A DNA stretch of 64,000 nt. Origin: Dolomedes plantarius. Lineage: Eukaryota > Arthropoda > Arachnida > Araneae > Dolomedidae. The stretch is taken from positions 154,818,408 to 154,882,407 of the forward strand of contig OU015499.1 of NCBI GenBank assembly GCA_907164885.2. The letters run 5' to 3'. The translations under genes and the position numbers were made by a program. Positions 1-10,387 of this stretch are shown piece by piece. Positions within the stretch are counted from its first letter, which is position 1. Each line of letters begins with the position of its first letter. Below the pieces are notes generated by a model. It was not told the DNA's origin, did no database searches, and saw nothing but the letters and a program-made list of their open reading frames with translations.

Positions 1-570
1 CGGTGATCTCCAACAATGGCTGCTACTCTGGCTACTGATTTTGGCAGGAACCACACTTCACAGAAGTCTATAAATTTAATCATTTGATACTTGTTCCACA
101 TGTTATCTACAGAATAAATTTTGTTGTGATATCTCTTGTCTTTCTTGGTGTTGCAATTTGGGTGGCCAGTAGTGTATATATGTATGTATGTATATATATA
201 TATGTATATATATAAACACAAAGAAAAGAAACAACATAGACGAGCATGCACCTGTCGCTGGTCTACTACGGCGCCAATCGGAGGATTTATGGCAGCCAAT
301 AGGAGAGCAGTAGTACTTCCTATGATCCACGCTCGATGCCGCGGAGAGTGGTCGCATTCACATAAGGTGTAGAGATAAAACTTGACGTGGTAGAAGAAAA
401 CTAAAATTTTGAAATCAGCACCCCCATTTAACTCTAAAACAGCTCAAAAATCGAACTCAACAGATATTGTGTTACGAATTGTTCCCCAGTGTTATTCCTA
501 TTATTGCGTTAGCTCAATAAATTTAGAATTATGAGTTTTCGAAATGTGTTCAACCTTTTTCGATGACCCT

Positions 571-571
<1 letters not shown>
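1..571. other. Unassigned repeat-like DNA ending in a mariner-like terminus
   Basis: No coding frame that I recognise. The right edge (about 551-571) ends with a sequence whose reverse complement begins TACAGGGTCATCGAAAAAGG, directly followed by TA repeats. This resembles the terminal inverted repeat of a Tc1/mariner-type element whose other end would lie left of the window. Nothing else can be assigned. Confidence 0.3.
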
Positions 572-601
<30 letters not shown>

Positions 602-1581
602 CAGTAACCACCGCTTATAGTGGTCAGTGGTTATAAGAATCAACCGCTTATAAGAATCAATATCGTGAAAACAAAAACAAATGTATTATTTCCATGTTAA
701 AATTTTCTCTTTAAAGAATCAATCCACCGGTTTTAAGAATCAGTTTACACTCTTCGCTTTCCTTTCATTTTTTCTGAAAAAGCCACTTAAACCCTCAAAA
801 TGCACGAAGTTCTTTCTTTCTTTAAAAAAAAAAAAAAAGAAAGATTGATAAGATGTGGATGGAATATAGTCGTAAAATTCATCCCTTTCTTTGTTAGACA
901 TAACATAATAGTTTCCCTTTAGAACAGCACTGTCCTATTAGCTTGACCCAGGGGCATCTTTACCCGTCCGGGTCCGATTTCACTTTTCTCGTCTGACAAA
1001 CAAAAATAGGGACTCTTTTTTTTTTCCCACCTCCCACATCCCGGTTGCGGATTCCTGGACTCTGAAACACATAAATTTTCGGCGAAATGTCCACTATCAC
1101 TTAGGCAAACGTGACATTATTAGATTCAGCACGTTATCAAACCGAGAAACGTAAGCTAGAAGGTGAATCTTCGTCTGAGACTATTGGTATTGAAAGAGGT
1201 ATAAACAGCCTCCTGAAAACTTCACTACGTCAAACTGCAGTAGAAAACTTTTTCTTGCTCCCTTCCTGTAGTTTAAATGTTAAAACTGTTAAGGAGGTAT
1301 GTTGTAACAAATATTGGATTTTTTTCTTCTCTTACTATAATCATGTGTATCTACTTATAGGTCTAGAAATTAAGTTGTATTTTTAAAATTATAAAAAATA
1401 ATTTTACTAAAAGATAATTATAGTAAATTAAAGAGTATTTTGTGGTAAATTATCTAATATATGTATATATAGGTGTGTGTGTGCCTGTCCCAAAAAACTA
1501 AATTTCGGCTATAAGAATCAACCGTTTATAAGAATCAAAAACAGTAATAACAAACGTGATTCTTATAAGCGGAAATCACTG
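602..1581 (+). mobile_element. pogo/Tigger-like DNA transposon, internally deleted
   Basis: The element is flanked by TA on both sides (600-601 and 1582-1583) and begins CAGTAACCACCGCTTATA and ends in CGGAAATCACTG. Subterminal copies of CGCTTATAAGAATCA occur near both ends, in inverted orientation. Inside, only the C-terminal part of a transposase survives (1111-1386). A second copy of the same family lies at 21787-23110. Assignment to pogo/Tigger rests on TA duplication, the terminal CAGT and the C-terminal motif. Confidence 0.7.
1111..1386 (+). pseudogene. C-terminal fragment of a pogo/Tigger transposase
   Basis: The first 60 or so codons match the sibling copy near 22623 almost residue for residue and include RQTAVENFF (RQTTIENFF in the sibling). 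That short motif is typical of the extreme C terminus of Tigger/CENP-B-like transposases (family knowledge). No helix-turn-helix or DDE part is present upstream. The frame runs on into non-coding DNA, so the annotated end is only the next stop. Not a host gene. Confidence 0.6.
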
Positions 1582-1585
1582 TATA

Positions 1586-2348
1586 TCTATACTAATATAT
1601 AAAGAGAGAGCAGATTTTGTACGTGGAGGGTAATCTCCGGAACCACTGCACCTATTTGAAAAATTCTTTCACTGTTTGAATGGTACATTATTCCAAATGG
1701 ACATAGGCTATATATTATGTATATCTGATCAGTAGAAATAAAGTTAGGGGGGATACTCTAGATTTGTGCCGCCATCTTGGATTTTTCCGCCAGGGTTTGG
1801 CGCATTTCGCATGGCGATAATTATTGCGTTCTGGTAAAAATAACCCAATGTCAAATTCTCTAATTTTAAGATCAAACAGTTATTTCTGATGTGATCTTTT
1901 AATTACAGTATAATAATTTTAGGTCAGATCTTGGCCTTGACCTGGAAATCTGAGTCAAATTGACTATACTCAAAAGAGTAAATTATTTTTAAAACTAAGA
2001 GTCTTTTTGTTGAAAATTTTTGAATCCATTATCAGTTTTTCGTTAACTTATTAAATTTAAGTTGCTTTTAATTTTGTTTATCGATTGTCAATTAGTATAC
2101 TATAATGATACACCATTTCATTTATTTGAAGTAAAAATTATCTGCCATCATTTTTTCGTAAAATGTAAAATACAGTATACATTTTAAAATTCCAAGTTGT
2201 AGTGGATTACAAATAAATTTAAATAACTGAAGTTCAACTTCTCTCTCCCCAGGAACCTAAGTTAAAAAGTTAGTTAAGGTTAAGTTATTGGTTTAGGAAA
2301 AGGTTTTTATTTTCTTATTTCCAACACAGCAGGATAAATGGTCAAATA
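1586..2348 (+). mobile_element. Helitron family B copy 1 (5' part)
   Basis: Starts with TC in the context A|TCTATACTAATATATAAAG, the classic Helitron 5' end. The body matches the copies starting at 2349, 4869 and 6580. It is cut where copy 2 begins, again at A|TC, so copy 2 appears to have inserted into copy 1 or to be a rolling-circle tandem. No reading frame is preserved. Confidence 0.7.
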
Positions 2349-4068
2349 ATCTATACTAATATATAAAGAGAGAGCAGATTTTGTACGTGGAGGGTAATCT
2401 CCGGAACCACTGCACCTATTTGTAAAATTCTTTCACTGTTTGAAAGGTACATTATTCCAGATGGACATAGGCTATATATTATGTATATCGGATCAGTAGA
2501 AATAAAGTTAGGGGGGGATACTCTAGATTTGTGTGCACGGCCGCCATCTTGGATTTTTCCGCCAGGGTTTGGCGCATTTCGCATGGCGATAATTATTGCG
2601 TTCTGGTAAAAATAACCCAATGTCAAATTCTCTAATTTTAAGATCAAACAGTTATTTCTGATGTGATCTTTTAATTACAGTATAATAATTTTAGGTCAGA
2701 TCTTGGCCTTGACCTGGAAAGCTGAGTCAAATTGACTAGACTCAAAAGAGTAAATTATTTTTAAAACTAAGTCTTTTTGTTGAAAATTTTTGAATCCATT
2801 ATCAGTTTTTCGTTAACTTATTAAATTTAAGTTGCTTTTAATTTTGTTTATCGATTGTCAATTAGTATACTATAATGATACACCATTTCATTTATTTGAA
2901 TTAAAAATTATCTGCCATCATTTTTTCGTAAAATGTAAAATACAGTATACATTTTAAATACAATATATTTTAAAATATTTTATAATTCCAAGTTGTAGTG
3001 GATTACAAATAAATTTAAATAACTGAAGTTCAACTTCTCTCTCCCCAGGAACCTAAGTTAAAAAGTTAGTTAAGGTTAAGTTATTGGTTTAGGAAAAGGG
3101 TTTTTTTTTCTTATTTCCAACACAGCAGGATAAATGGTCAAATAATCCTTGTCCCGATTTTATTGTATGCACCATAAATTTATGGGTTCATAATTATTTT
3201 ACATTTTTCAAAGCTGAATTTTAGATAATTTTTAAATTGCAAGTTATTTAGGTGGTACGAAAATGCTGTATTTTTTTTCTAATTAACAATATATTGGCAT
3301 AATATTTTGGTGATTCATTGCTATTAGTCAAAGAGTTAGGGCAAACTGAATAGATGGCATTGAAATTTTATCTGTAAGTAAAATTCATTTGACCAAATTT
3401 TTCATATGGATCATAATTTGAAAAGGTAGTTTTTAATTAAAAATGACAAAAAAAAATCTCAGTCCAACGATTAAATGATTTTTCAAAAATATTTCTAAGT
3501 TTCACAATTTAAAAAGGTCGTTTTTATTAAAAAAGCTAAAAGAAAAACCCAAAATTTCCAATAATTGAGAATGATTTTTTCAGAAAAAAGTGGTTTTTAT
3601 CAAAAACCCAACAATAAATCTAAGTCCAACGTTTAAATGATTTTTCAAAAAATTTTCTAAGTTTCATAATTTAAACAGGTGGTTTTTATTAAAACAGCTA
3701 AAAAAATTCAAAGTCCAGCGTTTTGAAAACACCGCTTAAAACACATTGGCGAGAATTTTTCCACTCCTCAAAACACGGTAAAATCGCCAAGTTGGCGCAA
3801 AAAAAATCCAAGATGGCGGACGTGCACACAATTATTAAGTAACGTAATATTAATTTGAATATTATTTTAGGTGCTTAAAATAATTAAAAAAACATTCTTT
3901 ACTTAAAATCCTTTTTTTATTTTTGTATTTTTATTTCATCTCTTACTCTAATTTTGAGATACCAATGTGTATCTATAAACGTTTGTCAATTGTAAACGTT
4001 TATATTGTAAACGTCTATATCGTAAACGTTTTGTCAATTAAACGTTTCTCCAAGTGACAAACGTTTAA
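2349..4068 (+). mobile_element. Helitron family B copy 2
   Basis: Same 5' end as copy 1 and nearly identical over about 750 bp, then continuing further into the family body, which is AT-rich with short repeated blocks near 3440, 3530 and 3610. The 3' terminus is not seen before the family A Helitron at 4069. The last 90 bp (3979-4066) carry about six copies of the palindromic motif AAACGTTT. No coding sequence was recognised. Confidence 0.6.
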
Positions 4069-4867
4069 TCTATATATATAAAACAGTTCCGTAACTGACT
4101 CATTCATTCATTCATTCATTCATTCATTCACTGACTGACTGACATACAACGCACAGACCAAACCGCTGGACCTAAAGGGCTGAAATTTTGCATGGCGATT
4201 CTTCTTATAGTGTAGGGGTGCACTAAGAAAGATTTTTCAAAAATTCTTCTTAGATTTTTTTAAATTAAATTTTTAAGCTGTTTTTTAAACTTTTTTTACG
4301 TTTGCATTTAAAATATTAATTTGAGGGTTATAAAATTTATATCACAAGAAAGATCATAAAAATTCCTTTAAAATGAAATTTTTTTCGAATCTTTACCTCC
4401 AGTTCCTGATTTTTGGTGAATTTTTAAAGATTAATTTTTAGAATTTAATTTATTAAATGCTGATCACGTGACTTCCTTTTCTGGTACTTTAAATAAATTT
4501 ATCGTCACGTGCATAAAAACTAAATAGACAAAAAATAATTTTTTTTCTTGCTAATGCGGCAGACGATTCGACATTATCCAAAAAAATATTAAAATACAGT
4601 AAAAGAAATGTTCTAGAAACTGTACTATATTAACTGTACTATATCCTTTAGTATTCTTTATATTAGATTTAATTTGAATATCTTCTTCTACATTATTTTG
4701 TCTATAAAAATATCCCTTACAATTTTTTTATAAATATATATATATTTTACATCAATTATATACATTGATCGTCGTATTTATTATATATATATTGGCATTA
4801 ATTGCATACATTGACCGATGTTTTTACTTTGAATGTACTCCGTAGCGAAGTGCGGGTTTTCAGCTAG
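4069..4867 (+). mobile_element. Helitron family A copy 1, complete non-autonomous
   Basis: Begins TCTATATATATAAAACAG after a host A and ends GGGTTTTCAGCTAG before a host T, giving the A|TC...CTAG|T boundaries expected of a Helitron insertion. A GC-rich stretch just before the end is where the terminal hairpin of Helitrons lies. It is 799 bp and non-coding. A short CATT repeat follows the 5' end (about 4101-4130). Other copies of this family are at 9093, 9745, 23862, 31195, 53630 and 55273. Confidence 0.8.
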
Positions 4868-4868
4868 T

Positions 4869-6094
4869 TATATATAAAGAGAGAGAGCGATTTTGTACGT
4901 GGAGGGTAATCTCCGGAACCACTGCACCTATTTGAAAAATTCTTTCACTGTTTGAAAGGTACATTATTCCAGATGGACATAGGCTATATATTATGCATAT
5001 CTGATCAGTAGAAATAAAGTTAGGGGGGATACTCTAGATTTGTGTGCACGGCCGCCATCTTGGATTTTTCCGCCAGGGTTTGGCGCATTTCGCATGGCGA
5101 TAATTATTGCGTTCTGGTAAAAATAACCCAATGTCAAATTCTCTAATTTTAAGATCAAACAGTTATTTCTGATGTGATCTTTTAATTACAGTATAATAAT
5201 TTTAGGTCAGATCTTGGCCTTGACCTGGAAGTCTGAGTCAAATTGACTATACTCAAAAGAGTAAATTATTTTTAAAACTAAGAGTCTTTTTGTTGAAATT
5301 TTTTGAATCCATTAACGGTTTTTCGTTAACTTATTAAATTTAAGTAGCTTTTAATTTTGTTTATCGATTGTCAATTAGTATACTATAATGATACACCATT
5401 TCATTTATTTGAAGTAAAAATTATCTGCCATCATTTTTTCGTAAAATGTAAAATACAGTATACATTTTAAATACAATATATTTTAAAATATTTTATAATT
5501 CCAAGTTGTAGTGGATTACAAATAAATTTAAATAACTGAAGTTCAACTTCTCTCTCCCCAGGAACCTAAGTTAAAAAGTTAGTTAAGGTTAAGTTATTGG
5601 TTTAGGAAAAGGGGTTTTTTTTCTTATTTCCAACACAGCAGGATAAATGGTCAAATAATCCTTGTCCCGATTTTATTGTATGCACCAAATATTTGGTTAA
5701 GGTCAAATCTGAAGTAAAATTTCATTACTACAATGCCCTAAAGCTGAATTTTAGATAATTTTTAAATTGCAAGTTATTTAGGTGGTACGAAAATGCTGTA
5801 TTTTTTTCTAATTAACAATATATTGGCATAATATTTTGGTGATTCATTGCTATTAGTCAAAGAGTTAGAGCAAACTGAATAGATGGCATTGAAATTTTAT
5901 CTGTAAGTAAAATTCATTTGACCAAATTTTTCATATGGATCATAATTTGAAAAGGTAGTTTTTAATTAAAAATGACAAAAAAAATCTCAATCCAACGATT
6001 AAATGATTTTTCAAAAATATTTCTAAGTTTCACAATTTAAAAAGGTCGTTTTTATTAAAAAAGCTAAAAGAAAAACCCAAAATTTCCAATCTAG
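4869..6094 (+). mobile_element. Helitron family B copy 3
   Basis: Immediately follows copy 1 of family A and again begins with the TATATATAAAGAGAGAG block. Homology to copy 2 stops at 6090, where CTAG is followed by unrelated hAT-like coding sequence. No intact frame. It contains the shared inner segments seen in copies 1 and 2. Confidence 0.65.
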
Positions 6095-6579
6095 AATAAA
6101 AGCGTTAAATCCACGAGCATTTTACCTCCCATATAGTAGCCACTTATTAAACTTGGTAGTTAATGACATGGCAAAGGCATCTTTCAAAGCCGCCAATTTT
6201 TTTAATATGGTCCAAAAAATATATCTATTTTTTCCCTCATCAACTTTTTGATGGACCATATTAATAAAATATGTTCAGGGACTAACTCTGAATCCCCTAA
6301 GTGATACTCCTTGGGAAAGCCGAATAGATGCATTAAAACCACTGAGGTATCAATTAGGAGGGCTATACGATGCTTTATTTGCTATTTGTAATAATTCGGA
6401 GATTGACAACTCTATAAGAGTTCAGGTTTCTGGACTATTAAGCTGTGTTAAACAATTTAAGTTCTTATGCTCCATTATAATTTGGTACAAAATCTTAAAT
6501 TGTATCAATCCAATAAGTAAGCTCTTGAAGACAAAAGACTATGACTTACCATCTGCTATGGAACTCTTGAAAACTTGTA
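6095..6579 (+). pseudogene. hAT-type (ZMYM1-like) transposase fragment trapped between Helitron ends
   Basis: Reading this stretch in one frame gives about 155 residues interrupted by one stop near 6253. Recognisable blocks are SSHLLNLVVNDMAKAS, LSDTPWESRIDALKPLRYQL and QFKFLCSIIIW. These match the central part of hAT-derived proteins related to zinc finger MYM-type protein 1 (family knowledge). No start codon, N-terminal zinc finger or dimerisation domain is present. It lies exactly between a CTAG at 6091-6094 and the next Helitron 5' block at 6580, so it may be a captured fragment. Confidence 0.75.
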
Positions 6580-7048
6580 CTTATATATAAAGAGAGAGCG
6601 ATTTTGTATGTGGAGGGTAATCTTCAGAACCACTACACCTATTTGAAAAATTCCTTTACTGTTTGAAAGGTACCTTATTCCAGATGGACATAGGCTATAT
6701 ATTATGTATATCTGATCAGTAGAAATAAAGTTAGGGGCTTAATCCTAACAATCTCCATTGTTTCCGTTACTATATTCTACCGCTTTTTGTGCCGATTTCA
6801 ACGATTCTTAGCGTGGGGCTATCGCGGTGAGTCTTTCTGACGGTAGCGGTTCGAACCTAGCCGTTCTCCGGCACTCCTTTTTCTTTAAAAAAAATTAATT
6901 TTAATTATTAACTGACGTAATATCAATTTAAGGTATTATTTAGGTTATTATTAAGGTGAAAAAAGATTTACAATTTATTGGCTATCAACTGGAAATTTAT
7001 TGGTATAATATTTTGTTCAACCCGGACAAAGTCGGGACGGGCCGCTAG
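6580..7048 (+). mobile_element. Helitron family B copy 4, short, with true 3' end
   Basis: Starts with the family B 5' block (without a clear TC) and ends with a GC-rich hairpin built from CCCGGACAAAGTCGGG followed by GGGCCGCTAG|T. This is a textbook Helitron 3' terminus. The middle holds a segment near 6845-6856 with GGTTCGAACCT, a Pol III B-box-like word, but no convincing tRNA fold. Confidence 0.7.
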
Positions 7049-7481
7049 TATACTAATAAAGGGACAAGTGGATGTCGAGAGATCACGTGACCGTAACTCA
7101 TCCGGACCGGCCACTCCTCGAAAAAAAAATGGCTGACAAATGTACAGGAAAATCGGTGTATTTTTTTTCTCATGAAAGTACATAATTGTTACATATTTGG
7201 AAAGAGCTTCGAAAACTGAAAATTTTTTCTGCGTACACTTATTCTGTTAATTCAATAGTTTTAGAGATATTTTCATTCTAAAATCACTCACTGCTGAGAA
7301 ACCAAATCATCTGGAGCAGTGGTGCTGCCATCTGTCAGCAGCGACGGGAATGAAAATTGAAAGGAATTAATTCACTTGAATTTAATACATTTGTAGGCTT
7401 TTTTTTTTTCTTTTGTGGGGCCCGAAGTACATAAATATGTTACACGGATGGCTTGAGCGTAGCTAGGCGAAGCCCGGCTAG
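7049..7481 (+). mobile_element. Helitron 3' fragment
   Basis: Begins TATACTAATAAAGGGAC directly after the previous Helitron and ends GGCGAAGCCCGGCTAG|T, again a Helitron-type terminus with a short hairpin before CTAG. No coding sequence was recognised. A further Helitron-like 5' block, TATATATATAAAACCC, follows at 7482. Confidence 0.55.
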
Positions 7482-7716
7482 TATATATATAAAACCCAGA
7501 ATCGGAAAAATTGGCCCCGTAAGCTATAGGTTAAGAGGGGGGGGGGGCACAATCGAAAACCTGGCAATCTTATCTCAGGTAAGTTTCATTCCTCTGGGTT
7601 CAAGTTAAGGACACGTGATGAATATTTTAAAAGAAAATAGATAAAATGTATGTTTTTTTTCTGCTAAAAAATGTCAATATAAAAGTACTAGAAATAGCTA
7701 ATGCGTCACATTTCGA
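7482..7716. other. Helitron-like start and 3' flank of the minus-strand peptide gene
   Basis: The first 40 bp resemble a Helitron 5' end. The rest, including a G9-10 tract near 7540, holds no recognisable gene and lies downstream (on the minus strand) of the peptide gene's poly(A) signal. Confidence 0.4.
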
Positions 7717-7722
7717 TTTATT
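7717..7722 (-). promoter_or_regulatory. Poly(A) signal of the minus-strand knottin-like gene
   Basis: AATAAA on the minus strand, about 80 nt downstream of the TAG stop of the 12-cysteine exon. This is a normal distance for a compact 3' UTR. Confidence 0.6.
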
Positions 7723-7801
7723 TTACATGCAGACCATTTCAGAGACCTTCCTTTATCCAGTTTACATCTTGTACGCCGTCGATGGCCCTTTGGGTAATTT
7801 T

Positions 7802-8003
7802 CTAACGTCCTCTTCTGTGATCGGCCGATACTTTGCAACTTTTGGGTTTTACGGCGCACTCCGCCATCTTGGTATGGCAGACGTCGGAGGTGCTGGGCAC
7901 ACACGAACACCGGAAAAGGCCGAACAGCGGACAATTGCAGTAGGTGGTATCGCCGCAACAGTCGCAGCTGTTGCTGCACTCGGCACCAAGATGAACGCAT
8001 TTC
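7802..8003 (-). CDS. Spider-toxin-like cystine-knot precursor, exon 3 (mature peptide)
   Basis: This exon encodes 66 residues plus a TAG stop and carries all 12 cysteines of the predicted mature peptide. The spacing is C-x6-C-x3-C-x1-CC-x5-C-x1-C-x7-C-x1-C-x7-C-x6-C-x6-C. The CC pair followed by two CxC units is the arrangement of inhibitor-cystine-knot toxins from araneomorph spiders, and the extra cysteine just before CC also occurs in some ctenitoxin-type peptides (family knowledge). The acceptor reads TATATTTTCAG, and the first base completes an Arg codon begun in exon 2, so the mature chain would start at Lys. The last four residues are Arg-Arg-Gly-Arg, a possible trimming and amidation signal. 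The exon is clearly richer in GC than its surroundings. Role (ion-channel peptide, other secreted peptide) is inferred, not shown. Exons 2 and 1 lie at 12699-12777 and 17788-17860. Confidence 0.85.
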
Positions 8004-8039
8004 CTGAAAATATATACATGCGCTCGCAAACATAGTCGT

Positions 8040-9092
8040 TAACACGCTTTAAGACAGGAAAATAAGATTTTTAATTTTTTTTTTTTAAATCGATGTGTTG
8101 AATCCTTATGAGTGGACTGTAGGTTCGAATCGAAATGAAATTTAATTACTAAGAGGCTTTTCAAACAAACGAAATTTATTTTATTTTATTCTTCCGACAT
8201 GAAGATATTTTAACTGGAGACCAGTTGCATCCAGTTCTTTTAATAATAATAAAAAAATTTAACGAACTCCGTTTGCCAAGGGCAACTTTAAACCTTGACA
8301 ACGGCGGAGGTTGCAGTGAACGAACTTCGCCATCAAAATGGTTGCCGTACAAAGCCAAAATAGCGCCAACGCGCCACAGAAGGGGGTCACAATAATAGCG
8401 CCAACGCGCCAGAGAAGCGGTAACACGATGCTTATAAAGGAACACCTAAACCTTGACAAATGGCTTTTTTCTGAACATAAATATGCTGTAGTAAATAATT
8501 ACAAGATAAAAAAAAACTTTTTATATACCATGTTTTTAAATTTTCTGTTAAATCATATAAACTTGACAATTCTATGTATTAATAAATACTTTTAAAATTT
8601 TTTTTTGGATGAATTATCCCGTCAACTTGAAAGAAAATGAAGTTTATTGGAAGTTAACTTTCGTTTAACATTTCGTTCCCGTCCCGGCCGATAGATGGCT
8701 GCACCAGTCTACAAAACAAAATGAACTGAAAATGAATTCAATACTGCTCAAAGATGGCTAAAAGTATCAAAATAATGTATTGTCATCGTGTCCTGAGCTA
8801 TTCTAAAAGTTTCAAATGTCTAGCTAGTCGGGAAGTTAGTTAAAAATCCATTGCAAGATTCGTACTGGACAAACACACACACAAACAAGAAAGCGAGTTA
8901 ATAAAAACATGGTAAAAAGTGATGCTCTCAGATTAGTTTGATACTTAGAATTATATTGGAAATTAATAAACCTCAAGAATATTGTCCCTGACGAGGCCTA
9001 GTGGCCTTGGTTTTGTCCCTTTCCCGATGCTTGAAAGGGACTACGCGAACGAGGAATGAAATTTTACCACGTTTTAGTCCCAAAATCATTTA
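8040..9092. other. Intron 2 of the knottin-like gene, non-repeat part
   Basis: AT-rich intron DNA with no gene that I recognise. A GC-richer island at 8260-8430 contains a direct repeat of AATAGCGCCAACGCGCCA about 36 bp apart (near 8359 and 8395). Apparent frames there have no exon-like borders. Confidence 0.4.
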
Positions 9093-9744
9093 TCTGTATA
9101 TATAAAACAGTTCTGTAACTGACTCACTGACATACAACGCACAGACCAAACCGCTGGACCTAGAGGGCTGACATTTTGCATAGCGATTCTTCTTATAGTG
9201 TAGGGGTGCACTAAGAAAGATTTTTCAAAAATTCTTCTTAGATTTTTTAAAAATAAAATTTTTAAGCTATTTTTTGAACTTTTTTTAAGTTTGCATTTAA
9301 AATAATAATTTGAGGGTTATAAAATTTGTAACACGAGAAAGATCATGAAAATTCCTTTAAAATGAAATCTTTTTCGAATCTTTACCTCGATTTTCTGATT
9401 TTTGGAGAATTTTTGAAGATTAATTTTTAGAATTTAATTTATTAAATGCCGATCACGTGATTTCTTTTTCTGGTATTTTCAATAAATTTATCGTCACGTG
9501 CATAACAACTAAATAGACAAAAAAATTTTTTTTCTTTCTAATGCAGCAGACGATCGGATATTATAAAAAAAAAAATAAATATCCCTTACGATTTTTTTGT
9601 AAATATATATATTTTACATCAATTGTATACATTGACCGTCGCATTTATTATAAATATATATATTTAATTTTGGCATTATTGCATACGTTGACCGTTGTAT
9701 TTAATTTGAATGTACTCCGTAGAGAAGCACGGGTTTTCAGCTAG
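9093..9744 (+). mobile_element. Helitron family A copy 2, complete
   Basis: A|TCTGTATATATAAAACAG at the left and GGGTTTTCAGCTAG|T at the right. It is non-coding and about 650 bp long. It ends exactly where the next family A copy begins, sharing the junction T. Confidence 0.75.
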
Positions 9745-10387
9745 TCTGTATATATAAAACAGTTCCGTAACTAACTGACTGACATACAACGCACAGACCT
9801 AACCGCTGGACCTAAAGGGCAGACATTTTGCATGGCGATTCTTCTTATAGTGTAGGGGTGCACTAAGAAAGATTTTTCAAAAATTCTTCTTAGATTTTTT
9901 TTGAAAATTAAGTTTTTAAGCTGTTTTTGTAACATTATTTAATGTTTGCATTTAAAATAATAATCTGAAGTAATAGAATTTATATAACGAAAAAGATCCT
10001 AAAAATTCCTTTAAAATGAAATATTTTTCGAATCTACAGTATTCCTTCATTTTCTGATTTTTAAAGATTAATTTTTAGAGTTTAATTTATTAAATGCCGA
10101 TCACGTGGTTTCTTTTCTTTTTGCGATACTTTAAATTAATGTTGCATCACGGGCATGACAACGAAATAAATTGACGAACAAAAATATTAAAAAAAGGTAA
10201 AAGATAAAATTTAACCACTAGATTCATTGAGATGGAAGTTTTTAAGAATTTAATTCAAATGAGTATGTTTTATGGATATTAAACGTACAAATTAATTGCA
10301 CACATTGACCGTTGTATTTAATTTGAATATTTTCTTCTACATTATTTTGTCTACAATAATATCCGTTACGATTTTTTTACAAATATA
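9745..10387 (+). mobile_element. Helitron family A copy 3, 3'-truncated
   Basis: Starts TCTGTATATATAAAACAG on the base after the CTAG of copy 2, forming a head-to-tail tandem. The body diverges more than the other copies and is cut at 10387 by an oppositely oriented Helitron end. Confidence 0.65.

Noticed and set aside
4101..4145. Short CATT/CTGA repeats considered as a CRISPR-like or satellite array
   Set aside because: Simple tandem repeat of 4 bp inside the Helitron 5' region; varies in length between copies.
6845..6856. GGTTCGAACCT word suggesting a tRNA gene
   Set aside because: No acceptor or anticodon stem can be folded around it; at best a B-box relic in a Helitron.
7646..8035. Plus-strand frame of 129 codons over the knottin exon
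   Set aside because: Antisense shadow of the minus-strand mature exon; the cysteines, acceptor and stop make sense only on the minus strand.
8176..8459. Minus-strand frames with a hydrophobic start, considered as a signal-peptide exon for the nearby knottin-like gene
   Set aside because: No donor in the right phase, odd composition, and a duplicated GC-rich block underlies the frame; the exon at 17788-17860 fits signal peptide, phase and propeptide far better.
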